From Pseudoneurospora amorphoporcata (lineage: Eukaryota > Ascomycota > Sordariomycetes > Sordariales > Sordariaceae), in contig MU859159.1 of the NCBI GenBank assembly GCA_033297205.1, positions 1 to 64,000 on the forward strand: a DNA stretch of 64,000 nt. The letters are read 5' to 3'. The notes under the pieces are model-generated. The model did not search any database. It was not told the origin of the DNA and was given only the letters and a program-made list of their open reading frames with translations. Position 1 is the stretch's first letter, and each line of letters opens with the position of its first letter. Of the stretch, positions 1-10,547 are shown one piece after another. Position numbers and translations under genes: made by a program.

Positions 1-1550
1 CGCTTCCGCTCCGCTTAGCTACAAGTGCATAGTTCACTGTAGCGTCCCTATACTAGTACTATCATCATAGGCTAGTTAGGGTATTGCAGCAAACATTTAG
101 TTACTTATATTCAGTTTTTAAAGTATTAGTTTCTTCCTCCTGTATTAAATATAATTATATAATTTCTACTAGATTATAATTTCGTAATAGCCTTCGCTTA
201 ATAAACTTTATTATACGTATTAATTACTCTTATTTACTTAATTAATTGAATTTCTCTTATATAATAGTAAGAGGGAGGCTATTTTTATTAAATTTAATAG
301 TAAAAGTATATTCAGCGTGTAAAAAGATAATAGCTTAAATTCCAATTAGGGTTAGGTAGGATTACTTCGAGAGGGTTACTTAAATGGATATAGTTGTTAC
401 TACGCTAGCCTAAATTTTTAATTAAATTCATAAAGTCTTTATAATAATTATAATTATTTTTTTAAATTTTAATACGTTATAGTAGAGTTAAGTAGTATTA
501 TTATTATAAAATTATTTAGTTTAACTTCGTATTATTAAAATAGCTTTAGCAATTTTAAAGAGCCTTTTTACTTACGCTATAAACGACGTAAGAGAATTAA
601 CAGAGCTAGGAAATTTTATAGTTTTTTAAAAGAATTTTATAAAATTATTCTTAATAAATACTAGGGTCGGGTAAGTATTATACGCGGCGCTATCGGCCGC
701 CGATATTATCGACGGTATTCTGGGCGCAGAATTTCTGGGAGCGTATTAGCTTACTACTAAACCGCCGCTATTACTCCCGACGGCTTCAACACCCGCGTCT
801 TCAATACGTAACAGTTATAACATCGTAAATAGGGGTAATCGGACGTCTTAAATACGATTCTAATATCGAAATTAATTTTAGTATCATCGTCGACTAAGGA
901 CTCGCGTTTCTACTGTTCGCGAGCTTTTTTTTTTTTAATATTATTATATACCTACTCTTTATATCCATTATAAGAAGTAAAGCCATAATGGACGGCGCCT
1001 TTTAATAAAATTAATAAGGTAATTTCCTACTCATCTTTCTATACCTAATTTCTCTTTTTAATCTTACCCTTCCTTATATTAACTTATTAAAACGATTAGA
1101 ATTAATACTAAAATTAGGAAATAATAATAAAAATCGATAGGGTAAGTAATAAGGAAGCTAATTAAATAGAAGAGGGAGTATACTAATTAAATTAGGATAG
1201 TAATTAGGAATCCCCCAATTAAGAACTATTATTATTCTAAGACTTGGCTATTATTACCAAACGAACTAAGAAGGCAAATTTCAAAACAAAAAAAAAGGTT
1301 TCACTTCACTACAAAAAAAATATAAAAAGGATATATATAACTAAAGAGGGAGAAAAATACGATTTTACAATAATAAACACTAATTGATATTTATCTACGT
1401 AATAATCTAATCAACTTACGTACTCAACACTAGAAATTTTAAGATCTAGATTTCTAAGTATTCGAACAAGTTCTAGAAATACCTTCGGAAATAGTATTAG
1501 CCACGAACCAGCAGACTCACAATTGAATAGAATTTGTCGCTAAAATCCAT
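1..1550. repeat. AT-rich, RIP-like degenerate tract
   Basis: This stretch is very rich in A, T and TpA steps, carries dense stops in every frame and contains no ORF over 60 codons. A slightly GC-richer island lies near 660-880. Sequence composition changes sharply after about 1550. In Neurospora and relatives such tracts are usually transposons mutated by RIP, which turns CpA into TpA. I cannot identify the original element, and no terminal repeats or transposase motif are visible. It could also be another AT-rich heterochromatic segment. Confidence 0.7.
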
Positions 1551-2593
1551 TTCCGAATAGGCCAGCTAGCTGTACGGAAATCTCATTTCCGAAAACCCAT
1601 TTCCAGGTCAATCTCCGAGAAAACAATCACCCCCTAAGGGCGGGCGAGTGCCAAACCAAATCAGACCTCACCTACACTACCTTATCGTTCGAGAGAGTCT
1701 CTTATTCAGTAATTTCTATACTGAGATTCTGAAACATCAACACAATATCCACATTAGGTTTATATTTGTCTCTTTACAGCTTAGACAAACAACTTCAACA
1801 AGTACCGCGTTAGCTGCTCATAATGCCAACACTCAATTATAGTCTTCAATATTTCATACTATAACTACTCCCAAATACCACTTCGATGCACGGTTTATCC
1901 TGGCTTCAGGTTGTATAAACCAAGATAATATGCCAGTCAAGGTTTCACAGCGAAATATGGTTGCTTACGGATCGAAACCACGCACCTTAATTACAGGATG
2001 TTACGGAGACCCTGCCTCCACCGTTACCTGCACACGATCTTCTGTACACGGACGTTTTTTCTGTTTGCTCGATCATATGAACACATAGTATCGTGTTCGG
2101 GTCTTAGCTGGTCCTAATGCCGATGCTAGCTTATGCAACATAGACTGGATATCATTTTCAAGGAGGGTCAAAGCGCATCTTAGGTCACTTCCAATATGTA
2201 CACCTTGCCCACCAGAAAATGACTTTTTATCTACAACTCTCGCGACATCTAGTGATAACAAGCAGGTCAACTTTACCATGTCTCACATCTCTTCATTTTG
2301 GGTTTAGCTCTACACATACAAACTTCAATCACATCTACCACCACTACTTTGCCCCCCTTCTGCGCAAGCCCTTCCGGTCAGGCAACCGTTGGATTATCTC
2401 TTGATCAACACCAAGCTTAACACTGCAGTAAGCCTTCGTCCGCTCCCATAGTTGCTCGGATTTACTCACCAAACCACCAGTCTCGCTTTCTCTGCGTCCC
2501 CACTAGGCTACCTTGAGGTTCCCTCGAATTCATCGCGCCGCACAACCCATCACACATAGGCGATTCTTCCTCTTAGCATCCCACAACCATAAC
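1551..2593. other. Intergenic, no gene seen
   Basis: Base composition returns to balanced after the AT-rich tract. Only ORFs under 70 codons are present, several opening with non-ATG codons. The last ~200 bases (about 2410-2593) are pyrimidine-rich, like a fungal promoter or leader for the small ORF at 2594. Nothing else is supported. Confidence 0.5.
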
Positions 2594-2776
2594 ATGTGCG
2601 ACTTCTTCAAGAACTACTACATTTACGCATCTTGCACCGACCCCGGTCTTCACTTTTACAAGATCGAATTGGACGGCAGCCCACAAGGCGCCTGCTCCAG
2701 GGCACCTCATGAACGGTTCATCGTCAAGGGAGACAAGTGTGAGCATTGCCAGGGGTCATTACCGCTGCGGATTTGA
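2594..2776 (+). CDS. Possible 60-residue Cys-rich small protein
   Basis: From the ATG at 2594 the frame gives 60 residues starting MCDFFKNYYIYASC. It has Cys at positions 2 and 14 and further Cys later, with a spaced C-x-x-C near the C-terminus (KCEHCQGS), and an internal PHERFIV. The pattern (MC at the start, aromatic-rich first third, C...PHER...C..C) resembles a common type of short uncharacterised fungal protein whose function is unknown to me. The open frame reaches back to 2513, but the pattern fits the 2594 start better, and a CT-rich leader precedes it. No intron is needed. Short length makes chance a real alternative. Confidence 0.5.
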   Translation: MCDFFKNYYIYASCTDPGLHFYKIELDGSPQGACSRAPHERFIVKGDKCEHCQGSLPLRI

Positions 2777-5700
2777 AGTGAGGGGGAGGAAGTCGCCATT
2801 GAACGTTAAACGGGTTGGATGCTACCATTGATACCACTACTTTTCGCACCAACGTTGGTTCTCACCTTTGTTTCCCATTTTCAAAAGGTTTTGGTGTTTG
2901 AAGCCTTTGCCCAGCACAATGTCCTATGTTTTCTTTGTTCCCTTCCGGCGTATGTGGTGTTCAACGGTTTTCTGATATCTCTTCAGTTTTGTACTATTCT
3001 CTCAGTTTGTGACGCGCATTATGCCGGATTCTATTTGGGGTGTTGTATAACCGACATATCACCAGCTCTGTATTTTCTAGGCGGCCAGTCAGTCATGCGG
3101 TGTTTGGAACTTTCACTCCTCTTTTTGCCCAAGCTCATCTTGGAAGTGATGGACGGAACAAATACCATCAAAGTGACGCTAAGGACAACCAAGCAGGGAT
3201 GGGAAACCGGTTGGGGGGGGGGGGGGGGGGGCTAGATGGAAGTTTGAATATAAACGGACTGTGACAAGGGATGTGTGCAGGGCTTGGAACAGTAGTTCAA
3301 TTCAGCTAATAAACTACTTTGGTCTCGAAAGCCTTGTTGATCTTCTCAACGTCCAGGAGAAGGTTGGGCTTCAAGACCTTCTTATGCCAAAGGGAATCGG
3401 TACGTACTTGAGGTACGCATTAAGCCTTGTCGCCTGAGGCTTCAAGACATCTATCTAGCAGTCTGCATACGTGTGGATCTTCCTGAATGCCTTCATCCAT
3501 TCTCCATCTTCCTTTTGGCGCTGTCCTTCATCCGGGCGCCCTGCTTCTTGCTTGGTTGGCTGTGGTTGCTTCTGGGATGACCGTGGCCGAGGGCCCGGCC
3601 GTGGGTCCGGCCGAGGTGGGCGTTATGGCCGGAGGCCACTGAGCATCTTGAGGCTAATGCTAGGCGTTGAGGCTCTGTTGAGTCTTGCGATCCTAACCCC
3701 TGGATTGTGGGCAATGTCCGTGTGACACGGACAGATGGAAGAGAAGAAAGTCCCAAATCTGACTACGTGGGACGTGGGGGAAGGCTTTTAGGCCCGAGAA
3801 GGTTTTGATGCATGGGCCTTGCATGGAGCACGGGGGGTAATCTGAGGGAATCATGGAGGAAGACCCCCGAGGTTGTGGGGGTTGCTGGATAGGGAGTCTT
3901 GAAGAAGATATGAGATATCAGATCTCGTGCGATAGTCAGTAGGCAAGGAATACCTACCGGATAATGTTTTTCGACCGATGGCAATGGAAGAAATGAGGCT
4001 CATGATGAACAACTGGTTTTGGTTAACATCATCGAAGTCATATCGTATGTAAATAATTGACGTTTAGCCCGTAGCACTCATTGGCGCTCGACTCGCCTGT
4101 TTGACCTTTTGTCATGGGGCAAAAGTAGGAGGCGCTTCGAGCATGACGAGCAGTTGCACCGGGGACTTACCTTGAGACTCGTAAATCCCAGGCATCATGT
4201 TATCCCGTAGGACCATGGGGATGGATGCCTCGATTTGGTTTCTCGGCCTCAAATTGTCACCTCGGTCCTTCCAAATTTTCCCAATACTTGGTTGAGGCCC
4301 ATTATCTAGGCCACAAGCGAGAAGCCATATACAAGTGATCGCGAACAAGTCCAGGATTTTCTGCTGTAGTAGACCACATGATCAGTCGACATGAGGTGGC
4401 CACATACTGTGTAGCAGACCCGTGCCGTCGGGCTAAGAAACTTGGAAGTAGTGTAGCTCGGAGTGCGGGACAAAGAAGTGGTAGCAGAGGAAGGCATGAC
4501 GGGAAACCTACGTTAGTCATTGCCTTCCTCCATGATCCAGCCGCAAAGTGGTCGCTGGAAGTGTAGGTAGTAGCTCTACCAAAGCGGGCTGGACCTGTAG
4601 CTGCAGTAGCTCGCCCAAGAAAGAAGTCCAGACCTCCGTTGCACATGTGCACCCATCCGTTAAAGCTTGTCGTTGACTGTTGCATAGATACTCCGAATCG
4701 ATTCCGAGCAGACCGACTTCTACCCGGCTCATCCCGCGGCACAAGGTACGGCTCAAACTTGACCTTGTTGGAACTTTTTAACTTTGTAGTTCGAGTGGTA
4801 GCTCTCCCACCTCTCATGGTACCGGGGCCAGATTGGTTTTTTCCCTCCTCCTCTCCCCATTCTGTAGATCATATGTCCCTCACTCAGCTTCATTAGCTGA
4901 AACCTCAGCCGGCTTCCGTTCTTCCGAGCCGTCGTAGCTTAGCCTACCTACCTCTTGGGTAGCGAGCGAACGTGTGAACGTGTGAGGCTACCGAACCGTA
5001 CGTAGGCCAGGTCAAGACTGAAATAAGCGCGAAGGACTTACCGGCAACTAGCTTCTTTGGCCGTGGAATCAGAGACCATGCGAGTCCAGTCAACGGGCAT
5101 TGCGTATCAGGCGTATTCCACTGGGGTGTGCTGGACGAGAGAGGCCATCTACTCACACAGGCAGGAGCACTGCAGTCTATCCTTGCCCGTCGTTTGAGCT
5201 TTGAATGCTCTTGCCTTGTTTTATTTCTCTTCGGTATCTGCTGTCAAGGAGTATCATGTCCGATTGCCTTGCTTTTTGTGTGCCATCATATATGTTACTA
5301 ATGAATCATGTTGATCAAGATACTTGAAAGTTAGCAATAACACTCAACCCCAAGTATCAACTGTGCAGTTCAATACTGGTTTGTTTGTTTGTTTGTTAGC
5401 TCGAGACCTCTGGTCAACTTTCCCAGGCGTTTACATACCTAGAGGTAATTGAACCGTTTCGCTCTATAACCAAGGCATAATTTTACTAATATACCGTTTT
5501 GGAATTTCGATATTCTATGTTGTGTCTTCTATCCCTTCCTGATCCGTATTTAGCTATTCCATGTTGTCTTTGTGAAGGTTGGGACAGTTCGGGATAGATC
5601 CCGTCCAATATGCCACGAGTACTGTAGTATCAAGCTAACAAACTAGCACTAGACTGTGAGTTGCGATGTTGGTCGCCGGAAAGCGTACCCGAGATGTGGT

Positions 5701-5948
5701 AAGCTTCTGGGTATTCGCGATGATTGTCGTTTGAGTCAATATCACACAGAAATATCTTTCACTTCCTTGATAACCGAATGAAAAGCTCTTGCGTATACCA
5801 TGTATACTTATCATACTTCAGATTTTCGTCGAATGGGCTTCTCCAAGATGAGGTTGCTTGACTGATTTCTGGACCGCAAAATGTCGGTCCTTTGCTCTCG
5901 AGTTCTCAGCAAAGAGCGGACATGTATTCCCTTATGAGAACATAATCA
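2777..5948. other. Intergenic, poly-G tract, no convincing gene
   Basis: About 3.2 kb with no recognisable protein. A G19 homopolymer sits at 3213-3231 and a GTTT microsatellite near 5382-5397. The longest ATG ORF is 171 codons on the minus strand (4302-4817). It has low-complexity basic/Ser-Thr composition, no recognisable motif and overlapping ORFs in other frames, so I do not call it. Nothing else is visible. Confidence 0.45.
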
Positions 5949-6019
5949 GCGCCAGTGGTTTAGTGGTAAAATCCATCGTTGCCATCGATGGGCCCCGCGT
6001 TCGATTCGCGGCTGGCGCA
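5949..6019 (+). tRNA. tRNA-Gly (anticodon GCC)
   Basis: The 71-nt sequence folds as a standard cloverleaf. The 7-bp acceptor pairs GCGCCAG with CTGGCGC (6012-6018), with discriminator A at 6019. The D-arm contains GTTTAGTGGTAAAATC, the anticodon stem pairs CATCG with CGATG around the loop TTGCCAT (anticodon GCC), and the T-arm carries the TTCGATTC B-box. It closely matches the well-known yeast tRNA-Gly(GCC) layout. There is no intron. A run of nine T (6030-6038) follows 10 nt after the end and serves as RNA polymerase III terminator. The gene is isolated from protein genes on both sides. Confidence 0.96.
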
Positions 6020-6029
6020 AAGTTACAAG

Positions 6030-6038
6030 TTTTTTTTT
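6030..6038 (+). terminator. Pol III T-run terminator for tRNA-Gly
   Basis: Nine consecutive T residues begin 11 nt after the last base of the tRNA. This is the standard RNA polymerase III stop signal. Confidence 0.85.
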
Positions 6039-6088
6039 CATGATTTGTTCATTTGGGCCTCCCTTTTACAAGCCAATATCTCCCAGTG

Positions 6089-6114
6089 TTTTTTTTTTTT
6101 TTTTTTTTTTTTTT
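6089..6114 (+). repeat. T26 homopolymer
   Basis: Twenty-six consecutive T residues lie 70 bp beyond the tRNA. It may be a retrotransposon poly-A scar read from the other strand, or simple slippage. No target-site duplication is obvious to me. Confidence 0.8.
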
Positions 6115-6944
6115 GTAGCCACTAGGTTCAGACGGGCACGCGATGGTTATGTATACATACATGCATCATGGAATTCATCCTTGTTTCTCTTGTTTTGCTT
6201 TTCGAGGTTTTTCATATTTGCGGGTTGCATGAACCGGGACATTTGCATTCACAAGCAACGGCAATCGATCCAAGTCCGTGCCATATGCGCACAATCACCG
6301 GAGTTTCCATTCACCTGCACCGGACTTTCTTCCTGCCATTTTTTCTAGGCTGCCCTACTTGGGTTTCCATTCCTCCTGTTTCGTCACCACTTCAGAGCTC
6401 GAGCCCTTTTCTGTCGTCGCCTTTTCACCCCCAGTCATCATTCAGGCAAGTCAGTCATCCGCCGAGCATGTTTATTATTCCGTCGTGTTGTTAGGTTAAG
6501 GAAAGGCGGTAGTCCGCATACTCCCGCTAACACCCCGCGCCGTAGCCTGCAACACTTCTTACTGCAGTTAAACTAGTACCTTTTCTAGAGTGTAACTCTC
6601 TGCCGAGCGCTCGTACCGATCTAACTCAGTTCAGGCAGCCCTCCATCGATTGGCTATTCCTTCTCGAACATCCAACATCCCCTCCAACCTAGGTACCTTA
6701 GCGTATGTACCTTCGACCTCCAACCTGAGGCTTCCAGCGACCTCGACCTCGCAACTGCCCGTCTCACCTTAAACCTCCAATTCTTCCACTTTCGGCTTTC
6801 ATCCGCATTCCGAGGTTGATTCTCACCTGGTCCCGTCACAACAACAATCTGGACTTTGATACCAGACGTAACCTTTTTCGAGCAACACCAGCATACTATG
6901 CGTAGTTCTTGCTTGGCTAGCCCTTAGCTTTTCATAAGTCTACC
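6115..6944. other. Intergenic, 5' region of the SNF2 gene
   Basis: No convincing ORF. From about 6340 it is pyrimidine-rich on the plus strand, typical of a fungal promoter or leader. It presumably contains the transcription start of the gene at 6945. Confidence 0.5.
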
Positions 6945-9900
6945 ATGTCGTCCATCCATATCGACCGCTTCCTCGCGGCCGGATGCATCGTCATCAACGA
7001 AGCCCAAAGCGGGATCTCTCCAGCCCGTTGGGCCCTCCCCCTGCTTCACACCTGGCACAGCATCGATGTTCCTGCCTCTAAAGGCAAGGCGAAATACAAT
7101 CCATCGATCGGGCCTATTCATATCGCCGGTTCTGACCCGCCTCTCCATCCCACTATTCAGGATGCCCTCCTGGAATCTCCTGATTTGTCCCCGTTCTTAG
7201 GTCTCTTGGGCTCAAAAAGGGTCCACACAACATTCAGAGTTACAGCTGAGCTTCCCACCATGGGCATTGTCCGTGTCTACATACTCCCAGACGACGTCGA
7301 AAATCGCCTCCTTCCACGCTTCAATAAAGGTCTACAACAACTCAGGGCCACGCTCTTCCAGCTCCTTGACCGCTCTCTCTGCACTTGGCACGGGCATGTC
7401 AGATGCCAAAAAGTCGAGAACGATGGGAATGCAGATAAACAAGGCCTGACCAGAAAATCACAATCGCTCCTACAGATATTTAATACTCTCCCGTCCCCGA
7501 ATCCCAACCCGAAGCAAGTACATGACCTTGACAGGCGTGGTAGCATGTACAACTTGCTTGCAAACAGGGTGTCGGGCCTCAAAACGAAGCTGTACCCATT
7601 CCAGTGTCAATCAGCAGCCTCCATGGTACAACGAGAGTCGCAGACAGAGCCAGTTCCAGATCCTCGACTGCCAAAGCGTTATATCGATCATCTCGGAAAA
7701 GCCTACTACGTGGACCTTATCGGCGAAACCATCGTCGTTGACCCCGCCTATTATGACAGCGTCTGTGGAGGTATCCTGGCTGAAGAAATGGGAGCTGGAA
7801 AGACGCTCATTTGCCTGGCTCTTATCCTTGCGACGAAGCATATCCCCACTAAGGTTCCAGACATATACCGTGGAGCAGATCCCATTGTGCGGCCCGAAGT
7901 CGGAAGCTTGATGGATATGGCGGCAGCCGTGGTCACTAGAAGCGGACTGCCGTGGAAGGACATCTACGGCTTCGATACCCAAGGGGATGATTGGCTCCAG
8001 TATGGTTCGGTTATGAAGGCCATCAAGCGAAACCCCGGCTGGTACCGCATACCTCAGCCCGTTTCACCACACACACGGCCCACCCGCAGAAAGATAGAAA
8101 CCTCAGGTGATATGGTTTACCTTTCCCATACATCTCTTATCATTGTACCGGCAAACCTTGTTACTCATTGGGAACAAGAGATTGAGAAGCACACCAGCGG
8201 CCTCCGAGTGCTATTGCAGACGAAGAGTTTGTGTCTCCCTGCTGCTAAAAAGCTGAAAGAGTATGACATAATTCTCTTCTCCAGGAGCGTCTTCGACAGC
8301 ATCTATTCAATCAAGAAGGGAACACATAAGTCTCTACGGAGCAGCCAAGGCGATCCATTGACATGCGTACATTTCAAACGTTGCATTATCGACGAGGGCC
8401 ATGTGCTCGGAACCTCAACTTCGAGCGCCGCAGATAAGACCAACTTGCAGCTTGTCATAAACGATTTGCATGTCGATGCTAAATGGGTTGTCACCGGCAC
8501 GCCATCCACAGGCCTTTATGGTCTGGATCATGGAGTCCGAGGCAATCTGGAGCAGAATAATCAGGTTTCTACGGATATGGAGCTCCAGGATCTTAAGAAA
8601 ATCGGCGTCATGGCTTCTGTCTTCTTGAGAGCACGGCCCTGGGCCAACACGAACGCCGATACCCAGGCTCTGAGAGTAAAGGGATCGACGAGGGACCGTG
8701 TTCTCTGGGAGGACTATATCGTCAAACCCTGGGCTTCACGCACGGCGGATCACCAGGACGCCTGCCTGAGAGCAACTCTTGGATCTCTGATTGTTCGACA
8801 CCCCAAACCCGACATTGTCCTTTTCCTGCCTTCCGTCCATGAGAGGGTCATCTACCTTGATGGATCGTACCAAGACATCCTTTCCCTCAATCTCTTCTCG
8901 CTAAATATCATCTTCAATGCCGTACTTTCCCAGAGGACCGACCAGGATTACTTCTTCCACAGGACCCAGAGGAAGCATCTGGGAGATTTGGTCTCCAACC
9001 TCAGACAAACTAGCTTCTTCGGCGGCCAGTTCTTTCCCAAGTCGGATATCCTCCAGGCCATTCACAGAGCGGAACGATTCCTCTACGAGGGCACGATAGC
9101 CATCACCGCAGAGGACGATGCTTTGCTACGGACCGCAATCGAGTTCGGTCGCATCGCTATTGATAACACTATCAAGGATTCCGCCCACACTTTTGCCCAG
9201 ATCCCATTATTCGTTGAAAACTTTCCTTACGGCGCCGGCAGACATTGGTTTCTCGACGACTCACGCGGCGAATACCCCAACCCCGTTTGTACAGTGGCAC
9301 CCCTTCTTCTTCGACTTCAGGAGCGCCTAAAGCCCTTCGTCAGGTCTCCTATAACGCTAGATATGGTATTCTCGTCAGGCGATATTGCGGCGTGCGGGGA
9401 GCACTATCGGCAAAAGATATCGGCGGACACCGATCAGGAGCGAAATGGAGCAGGTACCAATAAAAAATCATCAGAAAAAAATCCAGAAGATGTGCGGAAG
9501 AAAGATCTCCGGTTGATAAAATCGCTCATGGAGGAAACCAAGTCTGCACCAGAAGGCTGGACCTCGGAAGTCGCCGCACCCCTCGCAAAAACCAGGTTGA
9601 TCTCAACCGCCTCCGCCAAGCTCTCCTACCTCGTCGACCAGATCATCAAGCACCAAGAAGCCGAGCAGATCCTAGTCTTCTACGAAAACGACAACGTAGC
9701 ATACTACCTCGCCGAAGTCCTCGAAGTGTTGGGCATCCAACACCTTATCTACGCCAAGGGCATTACCAGCGCGCGCAAGAACCTGTACCTGGCCACCTTC
9801 ACGCTGCAGAGTAGCAAGTTCCGCGTCATGCTCATGGACATCAGCCAGGCTGCCTACGGCCTGGACATGAAGACGGCTTCGCGCATCTACTTCATCAACC

Positions 9901-10547
9901 CGGTGCTCAACCCGCAGGTCGGAGCGCAAGCCATCGGCCGCGCGCGCAGAATCAGCCAGCACAAGCCGGTCACGGTCGAGACGTTAGTGCTGCGCGGCAG
10001 CATCGACGAGGTGATTGTCCGAAGGCGCGAGGAGATGTCGCCTGCTGAGCAGAGGAAGTGCAGCCGCGTTGGGGGTTCGATTCTGGATGACCAGCCCATA
10101 TACAACTGGATTTTGAACGCCAAGATTCTACTGCTCCCTGCGAACGTGGATAAGGACGACGGACCGGCGCAGATGGCCAAGTTGGCGGAACCGCAGGATA
10201 TATTTGGCAGGGACTCCGGGAGTTATCGCGAGTGTCCGGATCAGGATCTTGTGAGCGTTGGCGCCGCGGGCCGAGACGTCCACAGGTTCGTGAATGCGAG
10301 GAGAAAGTTTGGGCGGGATGATGAAGTAACCATCCCTGGTAAATTCACAGCAGGATTACCTTCTGGTTCCGGTTCCAATAGGAGGACCTACCTGGACGAT
10401 GATGGCGTTTTCCATCCAATTAGCCCAATGGTGAACGACGAGGAGATAATGGACGTGAATCCGCAGAAGAGAGCGGAACCAGATTCGGTGGATGGTTCTC
10501 CTTCTAAGCGTCCTCGTGTTCGATTCGCAGACACCAATGAGAATTGA
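6945..10547 (+). CDS. SNF2-family DNA-dependent ATPase (Rad5/Rad16-like class, no RING)
   Basis: A 1,200-residue intronless protein with both SNF2 ATPase lobes. Lobe 1 has the Walker A loop EEMGAGKT near residues 278-286, a later SHTSLIIVPANLVTHWEQEI segment, the Walker B motif as DEGH near 482-485, and motif III VTGTPSTG near 516-523. Lobe 2 has EQILVFYENDN, then a motif VI region with QAIGRARRISQ near 995-1005. The C-terminus is acidic/basic and ends in a probable nuclear signal, KRPRVRF. DEGH/DEAH and the long insert between lobes fit the Rad5/Rad16/SHPRH side of SNF2, but I see no RING Cys/His cluster, so ubiquitin-ligase activity is not supported. Such proteins remodel or translocate on DNA in repair and chromatin. 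The start ATG sits in TACCATGTC, and the upstream leader lacks an in-frame extension. The exact orthologue is unknown to me. Confidence 0.9.
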   Translation: MSSIHIDRFLAAGCIVINEAQSGISPARWALPLLHTWHSIDVPASKGKAKYNPSIGPIHIAGSDPPLHPTIQDALLESPDLSPFLGLLGSKRVHTTFRVTAELPTMGIVRVYILPDDVENRLLPRFNKGLQQLRATLFQLLDRSLCTWHGHVRCQKVENDGNADKQGLTRKSQSLLQIFNTLPSPNPNPKQVHDLDRRGSMYNLLANRVSGLKTKLYPFQCQSAASMVQRESQTEPVPDPRLPKRYIDHLGKAYYVDLIGETIVVDPAYYDSVCGGILAEEMGAGKTLICLALILATKHIPTKVPDIYRGADPIVRPEVGSLMDMAAAVVTRSGLPWKDIYGFDTQGDDWLQYGSVMKAIKRNPGWYRIPQPVSPHTRPTRRKIETSGDMVYLSHTSLIIVPANLVTHWEQEIEKHTSGLRVLLQTKSLCLPAAKKLKEYDIILFSRSVFDSIYSIKKGTHKSLRSSQGDPLTCVHFKRCIIDEGHVLGTSTSSAADKTNLQLVINDLHVDAKWVVTGTPSTGLYGLDHGVRGNLEQNNQVSTDMELQDLKKIGVMASVFLRARPWANTNADTQALRVKGSTRDRVLWEDYIVKPWASRTADHQDACLRATLGSLIVRHPKPDIVLFLPSVHERVIYLDGSYQDILSLNLFSLNIIFNAVLSQRTDQDYFFHRTQRKHLGDLVSNLRQTSFFGGQFFPKSDILQAIHRAERFLYEGTIAITAEDDALLRTAIEFGRIAIDNTIKDSAHTFAQIPLFVENFPYGAGRHWFLDDSRGEYPNPVCTVAPLLLRLQERLKPFVRSPITLDMVFSSGDIAACGEHYRQKISADTDQERNGAGTNKKSSEKNPEDVRKKDLRLIKSLMEETKSAPEGWTSEVAAPLAKTRLISTASAKLSYLVDQIIKHQEAEQILVFYENDNVAYYLAEVLEVLGIQHLIYAKGITSARKNLYLATFTLQSSKFRVMLMDISQAAYGLDMKTASRIYFINPVLNPQVGAQAIGRARRISQHKPVTVETLVLRGSIDEVIVRRREEMSPAEQRKCSRVGGSILDDQPIYNWILNAKILLLPANVDKDDGPAQMAKLAEPQDIFGRDSGSYRECPDQDLVSVGAAGRDVHRFVNARRKFGRDDEVTIPGKFTAGLPSGSGSNRRTYLDDDGVFHPISPMVNDEEIMDVNPQKRAEPDSVDGSPSKRPRVRFADTNEN

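Noticed and set aside
4302..4817. 171-codon minus-strand ATG ORF
   Set aside because: No recognisable motif, other frames are equally open, and no promoter or splice evidence. Kept as a chance ORF.
5858..6043. 61-codon ORF over the tRNA
   Set aside because: It runs through tRNA-Gly and its T-run; the tRNA explains the sequence.
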